Below are positions 1-11,545 of a stretch of DNA of 64,000 nucleotides, one piece after another. The translations under genes and the position numbers were made by a program. Each line of letters starts with the position of its first letter. Positions within the stretch are counted from its first letter, which is position 1. The notes below the pieces were generated by a model. That model worked only from the letters and a program-made list of their open reading frames with translations, had not been told where the DNA came from and searched no databases. Source of the DNA: Selaginella tamariscina (Eukaryota; Streptophyta; Lycopodiopsida; Selaginellales; Selaginellaceae); contig PUQB01000016.1 of NCBI GenBank assembly GCA_003024785.1, positions 124,001-188,000 on the forward strand. The letters run 5' to 3'.

Positions 1-2690
1 TCCTCTTTAAAATCACATGGAGAATATGCTCAACACAAAAAAGCAAAACTAACTTATTTTAAAATGCTAGAAATAAAGAAGACGCCAATTAAATAATGAT
101 TAAAATTACTTGATAATGTTAAAGATAAAGACATTATATTAATTAGCAAAATTGTTTATTTTTATGCATTGTAAAACTTACTTTTGTATTTGGTTTTAAA
201 ACTTACTAAATTTATTATGTAAATGAATACTTTGAGAATTGCTTTATCAAACATACCTTAACCCAATTTTACAAAGGACTTTTTTTTAGCAATAGTTAAC
301 AACATTAAGGGATTTTATTTTTTATTTCTTATTTTTTAATAACTAATTAAATAGGTAAAAGCAAGTGCTTTTTATTCTTTATTTTTTATCAAAAGCACTG
401 ATTGTACATTGGAGAGGCATCTTATAGTTTATATTATTTATGTAACTTGAGAAGAAAGTGTTATAAATTATTTATAATTGCTGCCTATGAAGTCTAAAGA
501 AGAAATTAATATTTATAAGTTGTAGTTAATGTAATAAAGAAGTATGGATTAAATATTAAAAATGAGTAGCTATAACCACATTTAAGTGTAGCGCTATGAC
601 ATGTATTTTATTAAAAGGGCAGTTAATAGATTAAAAAAATGATAGGTCAAGGTTGATAACTATGCATTACATAGTTCATGGAGAAGCTCAGTTCTTAAGG
701 ATGTTTCATAATGTTTTTCAAAGTTCCTAAAAACAATATTCATAAAAAAAAATGTGTTTATATCTTGAGGGTGCATATATATATTTTTAAAAATATATGT
801 TATATTGATATATAATATACATATACATATATGCACACGTATATATGTTAATGTATACATACATGACATATAAATGTATAAAGAGAGACAATTCACTATT
901 TGCATTAGTTTACATTACAAGAATCCCAAATAAATGTTTGTTTAAAATGTATGTTATGAACATGTATGTTATTTTGCTTTATAATTTTTAGCATCTTTGT
1001 CTAGATTTAAAGACATGCCAAATATATGAACAAACATATACATAGCTTTCGCACACGCACATACACATACACATGCCTTTTCACACACACATGCTTACTT
1101 TAAATTGTTTATTCCTTAAGACTTGAAAATTAGAGCTCACCTCTCAACATTCCCATTGCAACCATTTACCAACTTATAAATGACCTCTAAAACCAAATTA
1201 GATATTTTTGAAGTTATAGAAGCAGTGAAACCTATATTTTATATATTTATGTGTATGTGTACCCATTATACGTTTTATATATATGGCTGAATGTATATAT
1301 GTATATAATGTGTTACACATATGCATGTATGCATGTATGAATTAAATAAACGCACAGAGACATGTATACATGATGTGCAACATGAATTTGTTTGAAAATA
1401 CATTCATTTAATTCCTACGTGTATAAATCATGCCAGACATATACACACGCACACGCACATGCATATATATACTAAAATACGTACCTCTAACTTCTTACAA
1501 TTTCATTTTGACCACCAAAAATGTGCTTCATCTGCTTTTCTTGTGATCTCTTGTAGAGACTCATGCATATTATTCAACTTCTGATACGCTACAACACTTC
1601 CTTTTCAAACTTAATCAATTCCCCTTTGTATTCATCTACACTCACCGTAATCTCGTGCATCAGAGGCTTTTTCTGCATATATATTATTATTTGTATATTC
1701 TCATCTCATATATAATATTCCAATTACCTTGTTACCTTCTTTTTTTTTTGTTAAATTTGAAATACATCAAATATTATATATATCACTTCCATCACTAGCA
1801 CCTCCATATTCACCATGCATATCGTAAACTCCAAAGAAAAAATTAAGTACAATAGTAAAAAGGGTTTTCACAAATGTGCATATATTTATCTTTTGCACTT
1901 ATTTAATTTAATAAAATTTAAGAGTTTACTTTGGTTTTTTTAGTTAATGACCATTTGTAGATAGCACTAATTTAAATGAACTCCTTGGGGTTAATTTGAT
2001 AGAAGAGTCTTTTTAACGTGTTCGGATTGGCACACATAAGCAAATATACTAATATATTCTAATAATGTGAACTATATTTCATCTGTAATTTCAAATTTTT
2101 GTACTTATTATATATATATAAACCATATACCATATTGTTTTTATTTCTATATTCTAAATTCTAAATTATATTCATAAATACATTATACTCATTATTATTT
2201 TATAATACATGCATTACACATTGTGTACGCTTTTAAATATATTTTATTTAAAATATTATATTCTTATATTAATATATTATAAATTGATGACTTTAAAATT
2301 AAAATATAAAAATGTACGCTAATACAATTTAAAATAATTAAAAGTTATAAACTTATATTTTAAACTTGAAATTATCAGTAATGTCACGGTGAAGTTTATT
2401 GTCACATATTCAATATATCGAACTTATAATGAATTTGCTGTTTTCATGGTGCCCTAATTTATTTATATGTATTAGATTAGCTTCTATTTATTTATTTGTT
2501 TTATCTTAAAATATATACAGTAAGTTAGATATATTATTAATAATATTTAAGAAAACATAGTTAATGTAATATACAATTTCTATAAGAATAATATGTCAAT
2601 ATTTATTTTTAAATTTATAAAATACATTATTTATATTCACTTGAAACAAATTAAAATTTAATTTGGGCTTTCTCGTGCTTATTGAGAACA
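1..2690. other. AT-rich intergenic DNA, no gene seen
   Basis: No supportable gene. The stretch is strongly AT-rich, with stops in all frames. Simple-sequence tracts occur: TA/ATATAC tracts around 770-860, CA-rich tracts around 1045-1090 and 1438-1470, and T or A runs such as the one near 1740. The short open frames here are low-complexity and resemble nothing recognisable. It may be old degraded repeat DNA. Confidence 0.6.
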
Positions 2691-3370
2691 TGTCATTAGT
2701 GAGATATGCTCGCAAATGTGATAAAGAATAATATCTATAAGTATGTACTTTATATATAATAAACATTAAATTTTGTGATTCTTTTTTTTTATTTATGATA
2801 ACACAAGCAAGTAACATCTTTCATACATGTACACATAAGACGTGTGTAAAGTTTAGGTTGCAAAATATGAACCATTGTCACTAACCTAAGTTAATATTAA
2901 ATATATATTAATAAACTATTGAATTAATAATATTTTTAGCACACGTTCTACTGGTTAAGATTAAGTTCAATGGTACATTTTTGACAACTTCAAAATCCAC
3001 ATACACAAAGACTGAGTTTGTTGGTGTGCATGAGCATGTGTTGTTAGATATGCAATAAACACAATACATACACCAATTTACGTGAGTATACATTCAAAAT
3101 ATATTAAATTTTATTAAAGGATGTGAATGTAGCTACATGTTCATGTGATGGAAATATTTGTCTTTAAAAAAGTTTAAAAGATCAATAATGGAAAAATAAT
3201 TAAAAATTCAATTAGATCAAACAAAATTGAAGTTAATGCTACAACTTACTACTGCAAGTGCGTCACTTTGGAGTAGGCATAGCATTTCAATTGCTCTAAA
3301 CAGTGTATTTTTATGATTAATTCAAAGTCTTTCTGATTGTTAAGTTGCTTGATATACATGCGTAATGCTA
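2690..3370 (+). repeat. Old diverged fragment of the palindrome-arm repeat
   Basis: Positions 2690-2965 follow, with many substitutions and indels, the right-arm sequence found near 10740-11060. Shared landmarks are the TTTTGTGATTC block, the 'acacataagacgtgtgtaaag' type segment, and the ATATATTAATAAACTATTGA block. Positions 2968-3365 then match the loop sequence near 44395-44800. No MpaB-like gene follows, so this is an orphan and much older copy of the repeat that elsewhere flanks the gene pairs. Confidence 0.6.
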
Positions 3371-3384
3371 TTCTGAAGGTGAGA

Positions 3385-3890
3385 CACACCCTTATTTGTG
3401 TGAAAGTTGAGGCGGCACAATAAAGATTTGTGCTTTGCCGACATTATAACTAACTTGTACTGGTAAAAAAATAACAAACTAAATTATAAACATAATAACT
3501 CTCATTACATATACTATTTAATATATATAACAGAGGTCCCCTGTTTTCCTATTTTGTAAAGTGGGTTAATACAAAATATTATTTTTAATAAAAATATTAA
3601 ACCCTAACCCAATATGTTTAAGGGTTATAAATTAAAATTTAAATATTTAATTTAATAATAAATAATAATTAGGTCAACCCTAAGGTATTTCTATCCACAA
3701 ACTTACCGAAACCAACTAAGAACTTAACTGAGAGACAAAAAACCAAGTTAAAGAGTTTTTTTAAATAGAAGTGTTAGTTTCACATAGTAATAATACTTAG
3801 TTGAACGTCACTAAATACCCAAGTGTATTAAGCATATCTATTTCCTTAACACTTAGTGTTTATCAACATAATTCCAAAGTAAAAATAAAT
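3385..3890 (+). repeat. Old copy of an LTR-like repeat (relative of 16185-16690)
   Basis: Short blocks occur in the same order as in the insertion at 15111-16723: 'aggcggcacaa.aaag', the 'caaccctaagg' block, 'atacccaagtg.a.taag', and 'atcaacata' followed by a short A-rich tract. Between the blocks the sequence has diverged and become AT-rich. It is probably a decayed LTR or other non-coding part of the same unclassified element. No ORF is present. Confidence 0.45.
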
Positions 3891-5204
3891 ATCATTTTAA
3901 AAACTATAACAATGTTTAAGAAATATTGAGAATATGAAAAGTGATTTTCATAAATGTTTCTTATAAATAATACAATAAGTCATATGAAAAATCACATTAA
4001 AAACGATGTTGTAAAATCACATATAAATACGTATAACAAACCGTATTAGAAAGCTAAGTAATAAAATGGGACATGTACACATATATAAAAATCGTATAAA
4101 TTACACTATAACAAACATACAAAAAATTATGTTAAAGATTGCATAAACTACTATATGAAAAAATAGTATACAAAGCCATGGGAAAAAAAAAAAGTGATTG
4201 ACATATGAATAGTCACATGCAAAAGTCACATGTGGTTTTTCTGGTTTTATATGTGAGTTTTATTTGCAAAAAATATATTATTTAAACCCTATTAAAAATA
4301 AATTAAAAAGCATGTAAAAAATCACACAAAAATTACATTAAAAAACCCTCTTCAAAAGGCCACGGTTCACACGTTGACCACCTAATTTTTCTTAATAAAA
4401 ATTAACCTGGTTGTGCATGTATTTCTGATTTGTGTTGGGGAACACCACATAGGACGGTTGGCAGTCAAATCACCTGTTTACACTGGTAATACGTGTGCTT
4501 TAAGTAATGCATACCCACCACACTCACACAAGTGAATGCCGCCCTAATTATGCATATCTGTGGGTTAAACCGTATATGATAAACATAGAACATATTATAA
4601 TAATAAAATATTGACTTTTTACAAAACATTATAATATTTGATATAAAAATAGTTGTGAAATAGCTATACTGATTTTTTTTCTCAGCTTCACCGCACTCTG
4701 AGCAATTGCTTCAAAAGGATTCTCCTGAACCGAGCATATGTGAGCTTGGAATATTCACACCATGCCACGTAAACACCTTGATAGTCTAGGCATTTTAATA
4801 TCCATTTGCCTGCAACTGGTCGTGAATCTCAAGCCTGCAACTGTGTGTTAATGTACATGTAGGTTTTGTATTTAACGTTTTGTTCAGTCCAATATCAGAC
4901 ATAAGACTTGTTCCGCTCAATAACAGACATAAAACGCCAAGTTATTAGGAATATTTAACTAGATTATATGTGTAAGAAATAGCGAGAGGACCATTGACAC
5001 AAAGAACTCGTTATACCACGGTGAGAAGATTATATATGTATAAGAAATAGTTAGAGGCCCACGGACACAAAGAACTAGTTTACGACGACTTTGTAAATTT
5101 CAAATATGCAGTCAGAAACAAACAAGTAAAGCCGGAAATACGTGTGGTCTGGAGGGTAACCTGTTGACAGAGTAAAGAGAGTATTACTCGTTCTTCACAG
5201 GGTA
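3891..5204. other. Intergenic DNA with short degenerate repeats, no gene seen
   Basis: From about 3950 to 4345 the sequence repeats imperfect versions of 'aaatcacat' followed by A-rich spacers, some in inverted orientation near 4205-4260. This resembles the subterminal repeats of DNA transposons, but no termini could be defined. Around 4955-5095 a block of about 70 bp is imperfectly duplicated in tandem, with 'gtaagaaatag' and 'acacaaagaact' in both copies. No coding region can be supported. Confidence 0.4.
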
Positions 5205-5348
5205 TTATTACCAGAAACGATTCCCCACAAATTCTTTTCCATAAAAAAGTATTTCATTTACTACTTCCATTCATGAAAGTCCTTCCCATTGAACTTATAG
5301 CACATCTTGCTTAGAAGCCGTGCCCGAGAAATTACTGCTCTGGTACCA
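5205..5348 (-). mobile_element. Ty1/copia fragment: start of gag region and primer binding site
   Basis: Read on the minus strand, this is the leader and first part of the copia internal region, matching 41060-41250 and 24709-24850. The complement of the primer binding site TGGTACCAGAGC lies at 5337-5348. It differs by one base from the usual plant initiator-tRNA-Met site TGGTATCAGAGC. The fragment stops near 5205, so only a stub of the element remains. Confidence 0.75.
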
Positions 5349-5500
5349 TATTGAGAAATATATCAATTATATCATGTACAAATTGTCGTTAAATTCTTTA
5401 TACCTCTTCAACTTCTTTTAAACAGGAACAGCACCGGTTACTTAGTCCATGTACATCCACGTCGGACATCTCATGTGGTACAAGGCAGAAATTCTTAACA
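5349..5500 (-). repeat. Copia LTR (minus strand)
   Basis: The LTR abuts the primer binding site at 5348 and ends with the complement of TGTTAAGA at 5500. Its inner sequence ('gcaccggttacttagtccatgtacatc') is shared with the LTRs at 12801, 24537, 41252, 48728 and 61220. It starts 205 bp beyond the stop codon of copy 1, the same junction as in the other copies. Confidence 0.8.
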
Positions 5501-5705
5501 ATAATTTCTCTCAATTTCTATTGATAATATAAGTTTTTTTTCGTCATGCCCTGTCTTACGTATGAACGAGATAACATGGGCCGCTAGAAGCCAGAACCAC
5601 TTGCACACGGCATCTGTTTGCACATACAACATACATACATCACAGAACACTGTCGGAGAATTAAAATGTATAAACGTTGTTTTAGTATTTTACAAAAGTG
5701 TTTGG

Positions 5706-6752
5706 TCAATGCAAGTGCCTAAACGGGCACAAAACATCCCCATCGTGTCGAGGCCCAAGCTTCCCGTGTTTGAGTGCGCCAAGCTCGGAGAGCTTATAGC
5801 CCTTCTGGAATGCAGGAGGCCTATAAACATTGACATTTAATTGCCTGAGTAGGTCTGGATTTGCAGCAGGATTTGGGCACCAGTCCACCTGAATACTCCC
5901 TTGTGCATTCTGCACGCTCCGCGGAGGCATGAATAAGGAAACAAAGGTCCCGGCCACCAGCTTGAGAGATCCCATAATCATCCACTCCACAAGCATCGGT
6001 GGCTTGTGTAGACCCACGGCCTGTCTGATCCTTGAGTCAATCATGGAGCACACACCAGCCTCCACGACGGGTTGAATGAAGTTTGGAAAGCTGTCCAGCA
6101 CCAAGTGCTTGAGCTCCTGCACAATCTTCTTGTTCTGCTCGGTGAAGACTGCATTTTCGGCCTCGAAATCCTGTATGAAATCCCTCATAGCCCGAATGTC
6201 GTGGGGGATGTCCTTCATCCCCATTCTCACACCCACATCGTGCCACACTGTGTAAGCAGCCAGCTGCTCGCTCTGGGTCCAACGCCTGAACCCAAACTTA
6301 CTACAAAAGTCGATGGTGTGCACCACATTCAAGCACAGTACATACACAAACTCGTGGTTGGGTATCTTGAACTTGGCATGGATCCCATTCAGCCTGCGCA
6401 CGGCATAGGAGCCACGCTCGCTATCCACGTGGTGGCTGATCATCTCCGCCACCAGAATGTTGGTCTCGGCAGCCCGTTTCTCCGGGTCCTTGAGACCGTA
6501 CTTGGTCTTGAACAGCAAGTTGGTGATGTGGGGTATACCGAGCGTGCGTATGGTTCCCAGCTCTAGTGCCTTCTGGGACAGGAATGGGAACTCGACCGAG
6601 TACAAGTACCACAGGATCTTGCGAGCGTCTTTTACAGGATCCAGAGACGCTATGTACCTAGCCCTCTGCTTCCTCTTCACAATACAAAACACTTTCCATG
6701 CAAGTGCAAGTGCAAGAGCAATACCAAGTAGAAGTAGAGCTATGCAAGACAT
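5706..6752 (-). CDS. MpaB/rubber-oxygenase-like (DUF2236) membrane protein, copy 1
   Basis: This 348-residue intronless ORF is recognised as a member of the MpaB/MpaB'/Lcp family. Known members are haem-dependent oxygenases: bacterial Lcp cleaves polyisoprene, and fungal MpaB' cleaves a prenyl side chain on the ER. Residues 4-25 form a hydrophobic anchor followed by the basic KRKQRAR, which suggests a signal anchor with the catalytic part in the cytosol, as in MpaB. The conserved core runs from about 35 to 255 and contains EFPFLSQKALE, LNGIHAKF (His125, a candidate haem ligand by analogy), FRRWTQSEQ and WHDVGVRMGM. Residues 275-348 form a Pro-rich tail. The ATG at 6752 was chosen because it lies 70 bp after a TATA box and begins the anchor. 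The coding region is visibly more GC-rich than its surroundings. The protein is identical to copy 3. The substrate is unknown. Confidence 0.85.
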   Translation of the reverse strand: MSCIALLLLGIALALALAWKVFCIVKRKQRARYIASLDPVKDARKILWYLYSVEFPFLSQKALELGTIRTLGIPHITNLLFKTKYGLKDPEKRAAETNILVAEMISHHVDSERGSYAVRRLNGIHAKFKIPNHEFVYVLCLNVVHTIDFCSKFGFRRWTQSEQLAAYTVWHDVGVRMGMKDIPHDIRAMRDFIQDFEAENAVFTEQNKKIVQELKHLVLDSFPNFIQPVVEAGVCSMIDSRIRQAVGLHKPPMLVEWMIMGSLKLVAGTFVSLFMPPRSVQNAQGSIQVDWCPNPAANPDLLRQLNVNVYRPPAFQKGYKLSELGALKHGKLGPRHDGDVLCPFRHLH

Positions 6753-6821
6753 TTTCTTTTTTTTCTCTCGAGGAGATGGAATGAGATCCGATGTTGTTTG
6801 TCCACAGCCTAACCGTGTGAT

Positions 6822-6829
6822 TATTTATA
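6822..6829 (-). promoter_or_regulatory. TATA box of copy 1
   Basis: TATAAATA on the minus strand, 77 bp from its first base to the ATG. It predicts a transcript start about 45-50 bp before the ATG. The same box and surrounding sequence (GAGCTG-TATAAATA-ATCACACGG here) occur at the same distance in all eight copies. A G-box-like CACGTG lies further upstream near 7242. Confidence 0.75.
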
Positions 6830-8199
6830 CAGCTCCATGTGTTCCTTTCCAATATAAAATACTTATCAATGTACAACATGTTTTCAGACTGTACATATAC
6901 ACGCTCCGTACGTTTGACTACTTCACTTTATTACATGTATATTCATCCTTCTTGGATTGCAACTTGGCTAACGACTCATTAAATCATCCACTTAACTTAT
7001 ATCTGCAGCTGATGTCATTTTGAATAAAGACCAAAACGTGTAGTGCATGGACAATGTGCATGTGTTTCTGGGTCACTATAAGTACCTCCGTTCAAAACAT
7101 GTTCGGGTAAACTTTATAATATCTGTTCGTAGTGTCTTACACTAATGAAACTTCATTGAATCATCTCCATGTATTACCATTTTGTTACCCGTTGAATCCT
7201 TCAAATGTTAATCTCAACCGGTAGAAGGCCTGTATGCATCGGCACGTGTGTGCTATAATAATAATAATATATTATTCATTCAATAGTTTATTAATATATA
7301 TAATTGATATTAACTTCCATATTTACATATTTTGCAAACCTAACTTTACACACGTCTCATGTATGTGTACGTGTATGAAAGAGATGTCACTTGTTTATGT
7401 TGGCACATAAAAGAATGCTCAAAAAGAATCACAAAACTTTAATTTTATATTATATATAGTGTACAAATCAGAATATTTTATTCTTTGTCACCTTCCACAT
7501 TATATCTCACTAATCCCATGTTTCAAATAACACAATGTTAAGCTTGTTAGAATCTTCTCAATAAACTCTATAATTTAATTAGAAGAGCTTATTCGGTCTA
7601 ATTTATAATCTAGTTTCAATGCAATTTCTCAATAAAGTTAAATAGTTTTCATAATACCTCAACACGATTTAAAATTTTGTTTACATAAAAAGCACCTGTC
7701 TAAACCAAAAAAAAAAAGAAAAAGAAAATGAAACAAAAAGAATGTTTTTGTTAAATTTCAATAATGTGTATGCCATTATGTGTAAGACCTCACGCCATTG
7801 CCAGTGTACATGTTTTCAAAAACTTTTAAAAAACAAATTCAAAATGATTCTCAAAAAATTTCTCAGTGTATAAAATGTTGACACTTAAACAAGATAAAAA
7901 AGATTAATTAATATTACTTAAAATATTAAAATAATTTAATTGTTATCTACATGTTGGGACTACAAGTCTTACACACAAACTACACATATGACAAGGATAA
8001 GTATGTTTAAGTTCGAAGAATGTTAAAATCAATTTGAAAACACACAAACTAGTATTATATAGTACAACCCTTATGCAATATTACTAACATAAGAATTGGG
8101 TAAAATCACTTATATTGTCAATATAATATAAAGTACAATATTAAACATGGGATTGAGATTGAGTATGATAAGTTAAAAAGTATTGAGATTGGGTATGAT

Positions 8200-9120
8200 A
8201 AGTTTCATACTAGTTTTTGAAATTCCCTTTCATGTGATTTATCGTACCTTGTGCATGGTTAAAATTTATTATTTAATTTATTATGGACTTCGATAGTTTT
8301 CTTTAGGATGTCAATCACTTGCTTACAGCCCTTGAATCTTTAAGCAAACCATTTTTTCAAATGCTCATATACTTTTTAAAGCCTTCAATTATTTTAAAAT
8401 TGTCTTTGATAAGTTTTGGATCTCCTTGGGGTAAAAAGAGGTTCCCATTAACTATCCATTTAAACATCTTAAGTCATTTGGATGGTAACTAAATTATATC
8501 TATTAGCTTCATTTTGTATTGCATGATTAAGATATTATATCTCATGCTGAAATAGAATTGCAATGGTTTATTATGCCCCACCAACTCTTACATATTGTCA
8601 TGAATATAACCTTGTAGGTAGCTTTTGAAATTTGATACCTCTATTATGAAAAAGTAATAACCTTAGAAGAGATGCACTTCTCAAATAGTTTAATCATGTG
8701 TGGCAATGTGAAATTATTTAATCGCTTTAAAAGGTCAAACAGCTTACTGAAGAGTGCGTCAATATCTTCTTATGATAAAACCTAGCATGACTAACCTTTG
8801 ACAACTAGTAAATTCAAGTAAACAAACATGAATTAATTTTTGTTTTCATTTTTGTAATTGTCCATCTAAAGTAATAAATTTTTTAATAATGATACGAATG
8901 ATAAAGATGGAGTGTCTGAAGTAGAAATTTTTGATGTTGAAGATGAAGTATAAGCTTTTGACAGTGGAGTTGTGAAATGAATAGATGATGTTGGCGTTGT
9001 GTTTTGTTTTGCCTTGTCAATTTCCTTATGAACTTTAAGCAGTCCAAAGTCCATCACAACTAAGTATAAAGGTTGTTTACACTCATTATTATCATTCAAG
9101 TCTCCAATATATCATTTTTA
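8200..9120 (-). pseudogene. Degenerate coding-like segment in loop A (unrecognised)
   Basis: On the minus strand this segment aligns with 45040-46030 (plus) and 56750-57660 (minus). Short coding-like stretches survive between stops and frameshifts: a piece starting VVMDFGLLKVHKEID (9060-9000 region), a Ser/Thr-rich stretch, and a helix-like piece best preserved in the other copies (ALFNKLFDLLKRLNNFTLP). I do not recognise the family. It could be a decayed transposon ORF or the remains of a host exon. It is absent from palindrome B. Confidence 0.35.
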
Positions 9121-10210
9121 TTATTTTCAAGGCTTGTAAGTGACATGATTGTGAAATTTGGGTCACTTGGTCATTGTGGCAATGAGAAATTACCATGTGT
9201 ACCATTATATGATTCATGTATTATCACATGATGTTAATTGAGAAACATAACATTTTAAAAATTCCATTTAGAATTGCTCATTACTTTTGTTAAATGTTGT
9301 TAAGAAAAGTACAACATTGTTAATGATTTGTAAGTGGATGTTAATTGTTAAACCTATAAACTTTGTGATATTACATGAATTTGTAGGCATGTATATGAGG
9401 CAACTTAATAATTAAAAAAACCTTAAATTAAACATAAAAGTACATTGGTTTAAAGCAATCTAAATGCTCTATCTACTCCAAAGTGATGCACCTGCAATAG
9501 TAAATTGCGACATTATTTCAATTTTGTTTAATCTACATAACATTTGAACTTTCAATTATTTTTCCGTTATTGATCTTTTAACTCTTTTTGAAAATAAATA
9601 TTTCCATCACATGAGAGTGCAGCTACATTCACATCTCTGACAAAATTTAATGTATTTTGAATGTATGCTCATGTAAGTTGATGTATGTATATTGTGTTTA
9701 TTACATAATATTTAATAACACATGCTCACACACACCAACAAACTTGGTCTTTGTGTATGTGGATTTTGAAATTGTCAAAAACGTACCATCGAACTTAAGG
9801 ATCACATGGATAAGCATTTACAAACATTTGATATAGAAATCATTACGGAAAAACTATTCACCCGACAAAGATTATAAAGGCCAAGATACTTTACTTATTT
9901 ATAATGCTTATTAAACGTGTTTATTTGAAAGATGGATGATGTAAATGTGTCAATTGAACGTCCCTCATCTAATAAATGCATATAGTGTAAGTGCTTGACA
10001 TTATCATTTTATTCATATACAACATTAACTAATTATTCAAGATTGCTTGTGTGTAAGGGAGTAGTAAGAAAGTGTGCTTGGACGTGATGAAAATGGATTT
10101 GACATATGGAATAGAATGGGACACTAGTCTTTTCATGAAATACATAAAATTATATGAAATTATATATATAAAGGTGATTACATGAAATGGGGCTTTATTT
10201 TATAGATAAT
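9121..10210. other. Loop of palindrome A, AT-rich, no gene seen
   Basis: This AT-rich sequence is shared in pieces with the loops near 21400-22090, 43990-45000 and 57660-58680. Examples are the segment around 9660-9790 (ATGTATGCTCATGTAAG.. to ..TTTTGAAATTGTC) and the one around 9940-10150. No open frame of note. It is probably ancestral spacer. Confidence 0.5.
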
Positions 10211-11467
10211 CTTTAACTTACTGTACCCAATCATGTTCAATATTGTACCTTTATATTATATTGATAATATAAGTGAATTTTACCCGGTTTTTTCTGTTAA
10301 CAATATTGTATAAGGGTTGTACTACATTGGAATTTATAATAGTGGTTTGTGTGTTTTATGATTGATTTTAGCATTCTCCATACTTAAGCATACTTACCTT
10401 TGTCATATGTGTAGTTTGTGTATAAGACTTGAATCCCAACATGTAAATAATAATTAAATTATTTTAATATTTTAGGTAATATTAGTTAATCTTTTTTATT
10501 TTGTTTAAGTCTCAACATTTTATACACTAAGAAATTGTGTATAAAATGTTAGACAAGTGCATATTTAAAGTGTTAGACTTTTTATGAAAACAAATACAAC
10601 TTAAATTTAAATTGTGTTGAGGTATTATGAAAACTATTTAACTTTATTAAGAAAATGCATTGAGAAACTGCATATAAATTAGACCGAATAAGCTCTTCTA
10701 ATTAAATTATAGAGTTTATTGAGAAGATTCTAACATGCTTAACATCGTGTTATTTGAAACATGGGATTAGTGAAATATAATGTGGAAGGTGACAAAGAAT
10801 AAAATATTCTGATTTGTACATTATATATAATATAAATTAAAGTTTTGTGATTCTTTTTGAGCATTCTTTTATGTGCCAACATAAACAAGTGACATCTCTT
10901 TCATACACGTACACATACATGGGACGTGTGTAAAGTTAGGTCGCAAAATATGTAAATATGAACACTAACCTATCATATCAATTATATATATTAATAAATA
11001 TGAATGAATATATTATTATTATTATAACACACGCCTGCGATGCATACAGGCCTTCTACCGGTTGAGATTAACTTTTGAAGGATTCAACGGGTAACAAAAT
11101 GGTAATATTCAATGAAGTTTCCTTAGTGTAAGACACTACCGACAGATATTATAAAGTTTACCCGAGCTTTCAGGAACATGTTTTGAACGGAGGTACTTAT
11201 AGTGACCCAGAAACACATGCACATTGTCCATGCACTACACGTTTTGGTCTTTATTCAAAATGACATCAGTGGCAGGTATATGTTAAGTGTAACGAAGAAC
11301 ACAATTGGATGATTTAATAACGAGTCATTATCCAAGAAGGATGAATATACATGTAATAAAGTGAAGTAGTCAAAACTACTGTTACGTACGGAGCGTGCAT
11401 ATCTACAGTCTGAAAACATGTTGCACATTGATAAGTATTTTATATTGGAAAGGAACGCATGGAGCTG

Positions 11468-11475
11468 TATAAATA
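11468..11475 (+). promoter_or_regulatory. TATA box of copy 2
   Basis: TATAAATA, 78 bp before the ATG at 11546, in the conserved context GGAGCTG-box-ACCACACGG. With a start about 30 bp downstream, the leader would be near 48 nt and A/G-rich just before the ATG. Confidence 0.75.
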
Positions 11476-11545
11476 ACCACACGGTTAGGCTGTGGACAAA
11501 CAACATCGGATCTCATTCCATCTCCTCGAGAGAAAAAAGAAGAAA

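Noticed and set aside
660-905. 81-residue minus-strand frame in the TA-rich region
   Set aside because: Low-complexity Ile/Tyr-rich translation of ATATAC repeats, with no promoter or homologue.
3598-3614. Telomere-like AAACCCTAACCC
   Set aside because: There is only one and a half units, inside a repeat whose relative at 16436-16470 reads differently. It is not an interstitial telomere.
6072-6566. Open frames of 60-270 codons antisense to, or out of frame with, each MpaB-like gene
   Set aside because: They recur with every gene copy because the gene is GC-richer than its surroundings. They have no recognisable domains or start context. The gene frame is supported by the membrane anchor, family motifs and the TATA box.
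11492-11545. 18-codon N-terminal extension of copy 2 (also seen for copies 7 and 8)
   Set aside because: It opens with GTG rather than ATG and lies at or before the predicted transcript start 25-30 bp after the TATA box.
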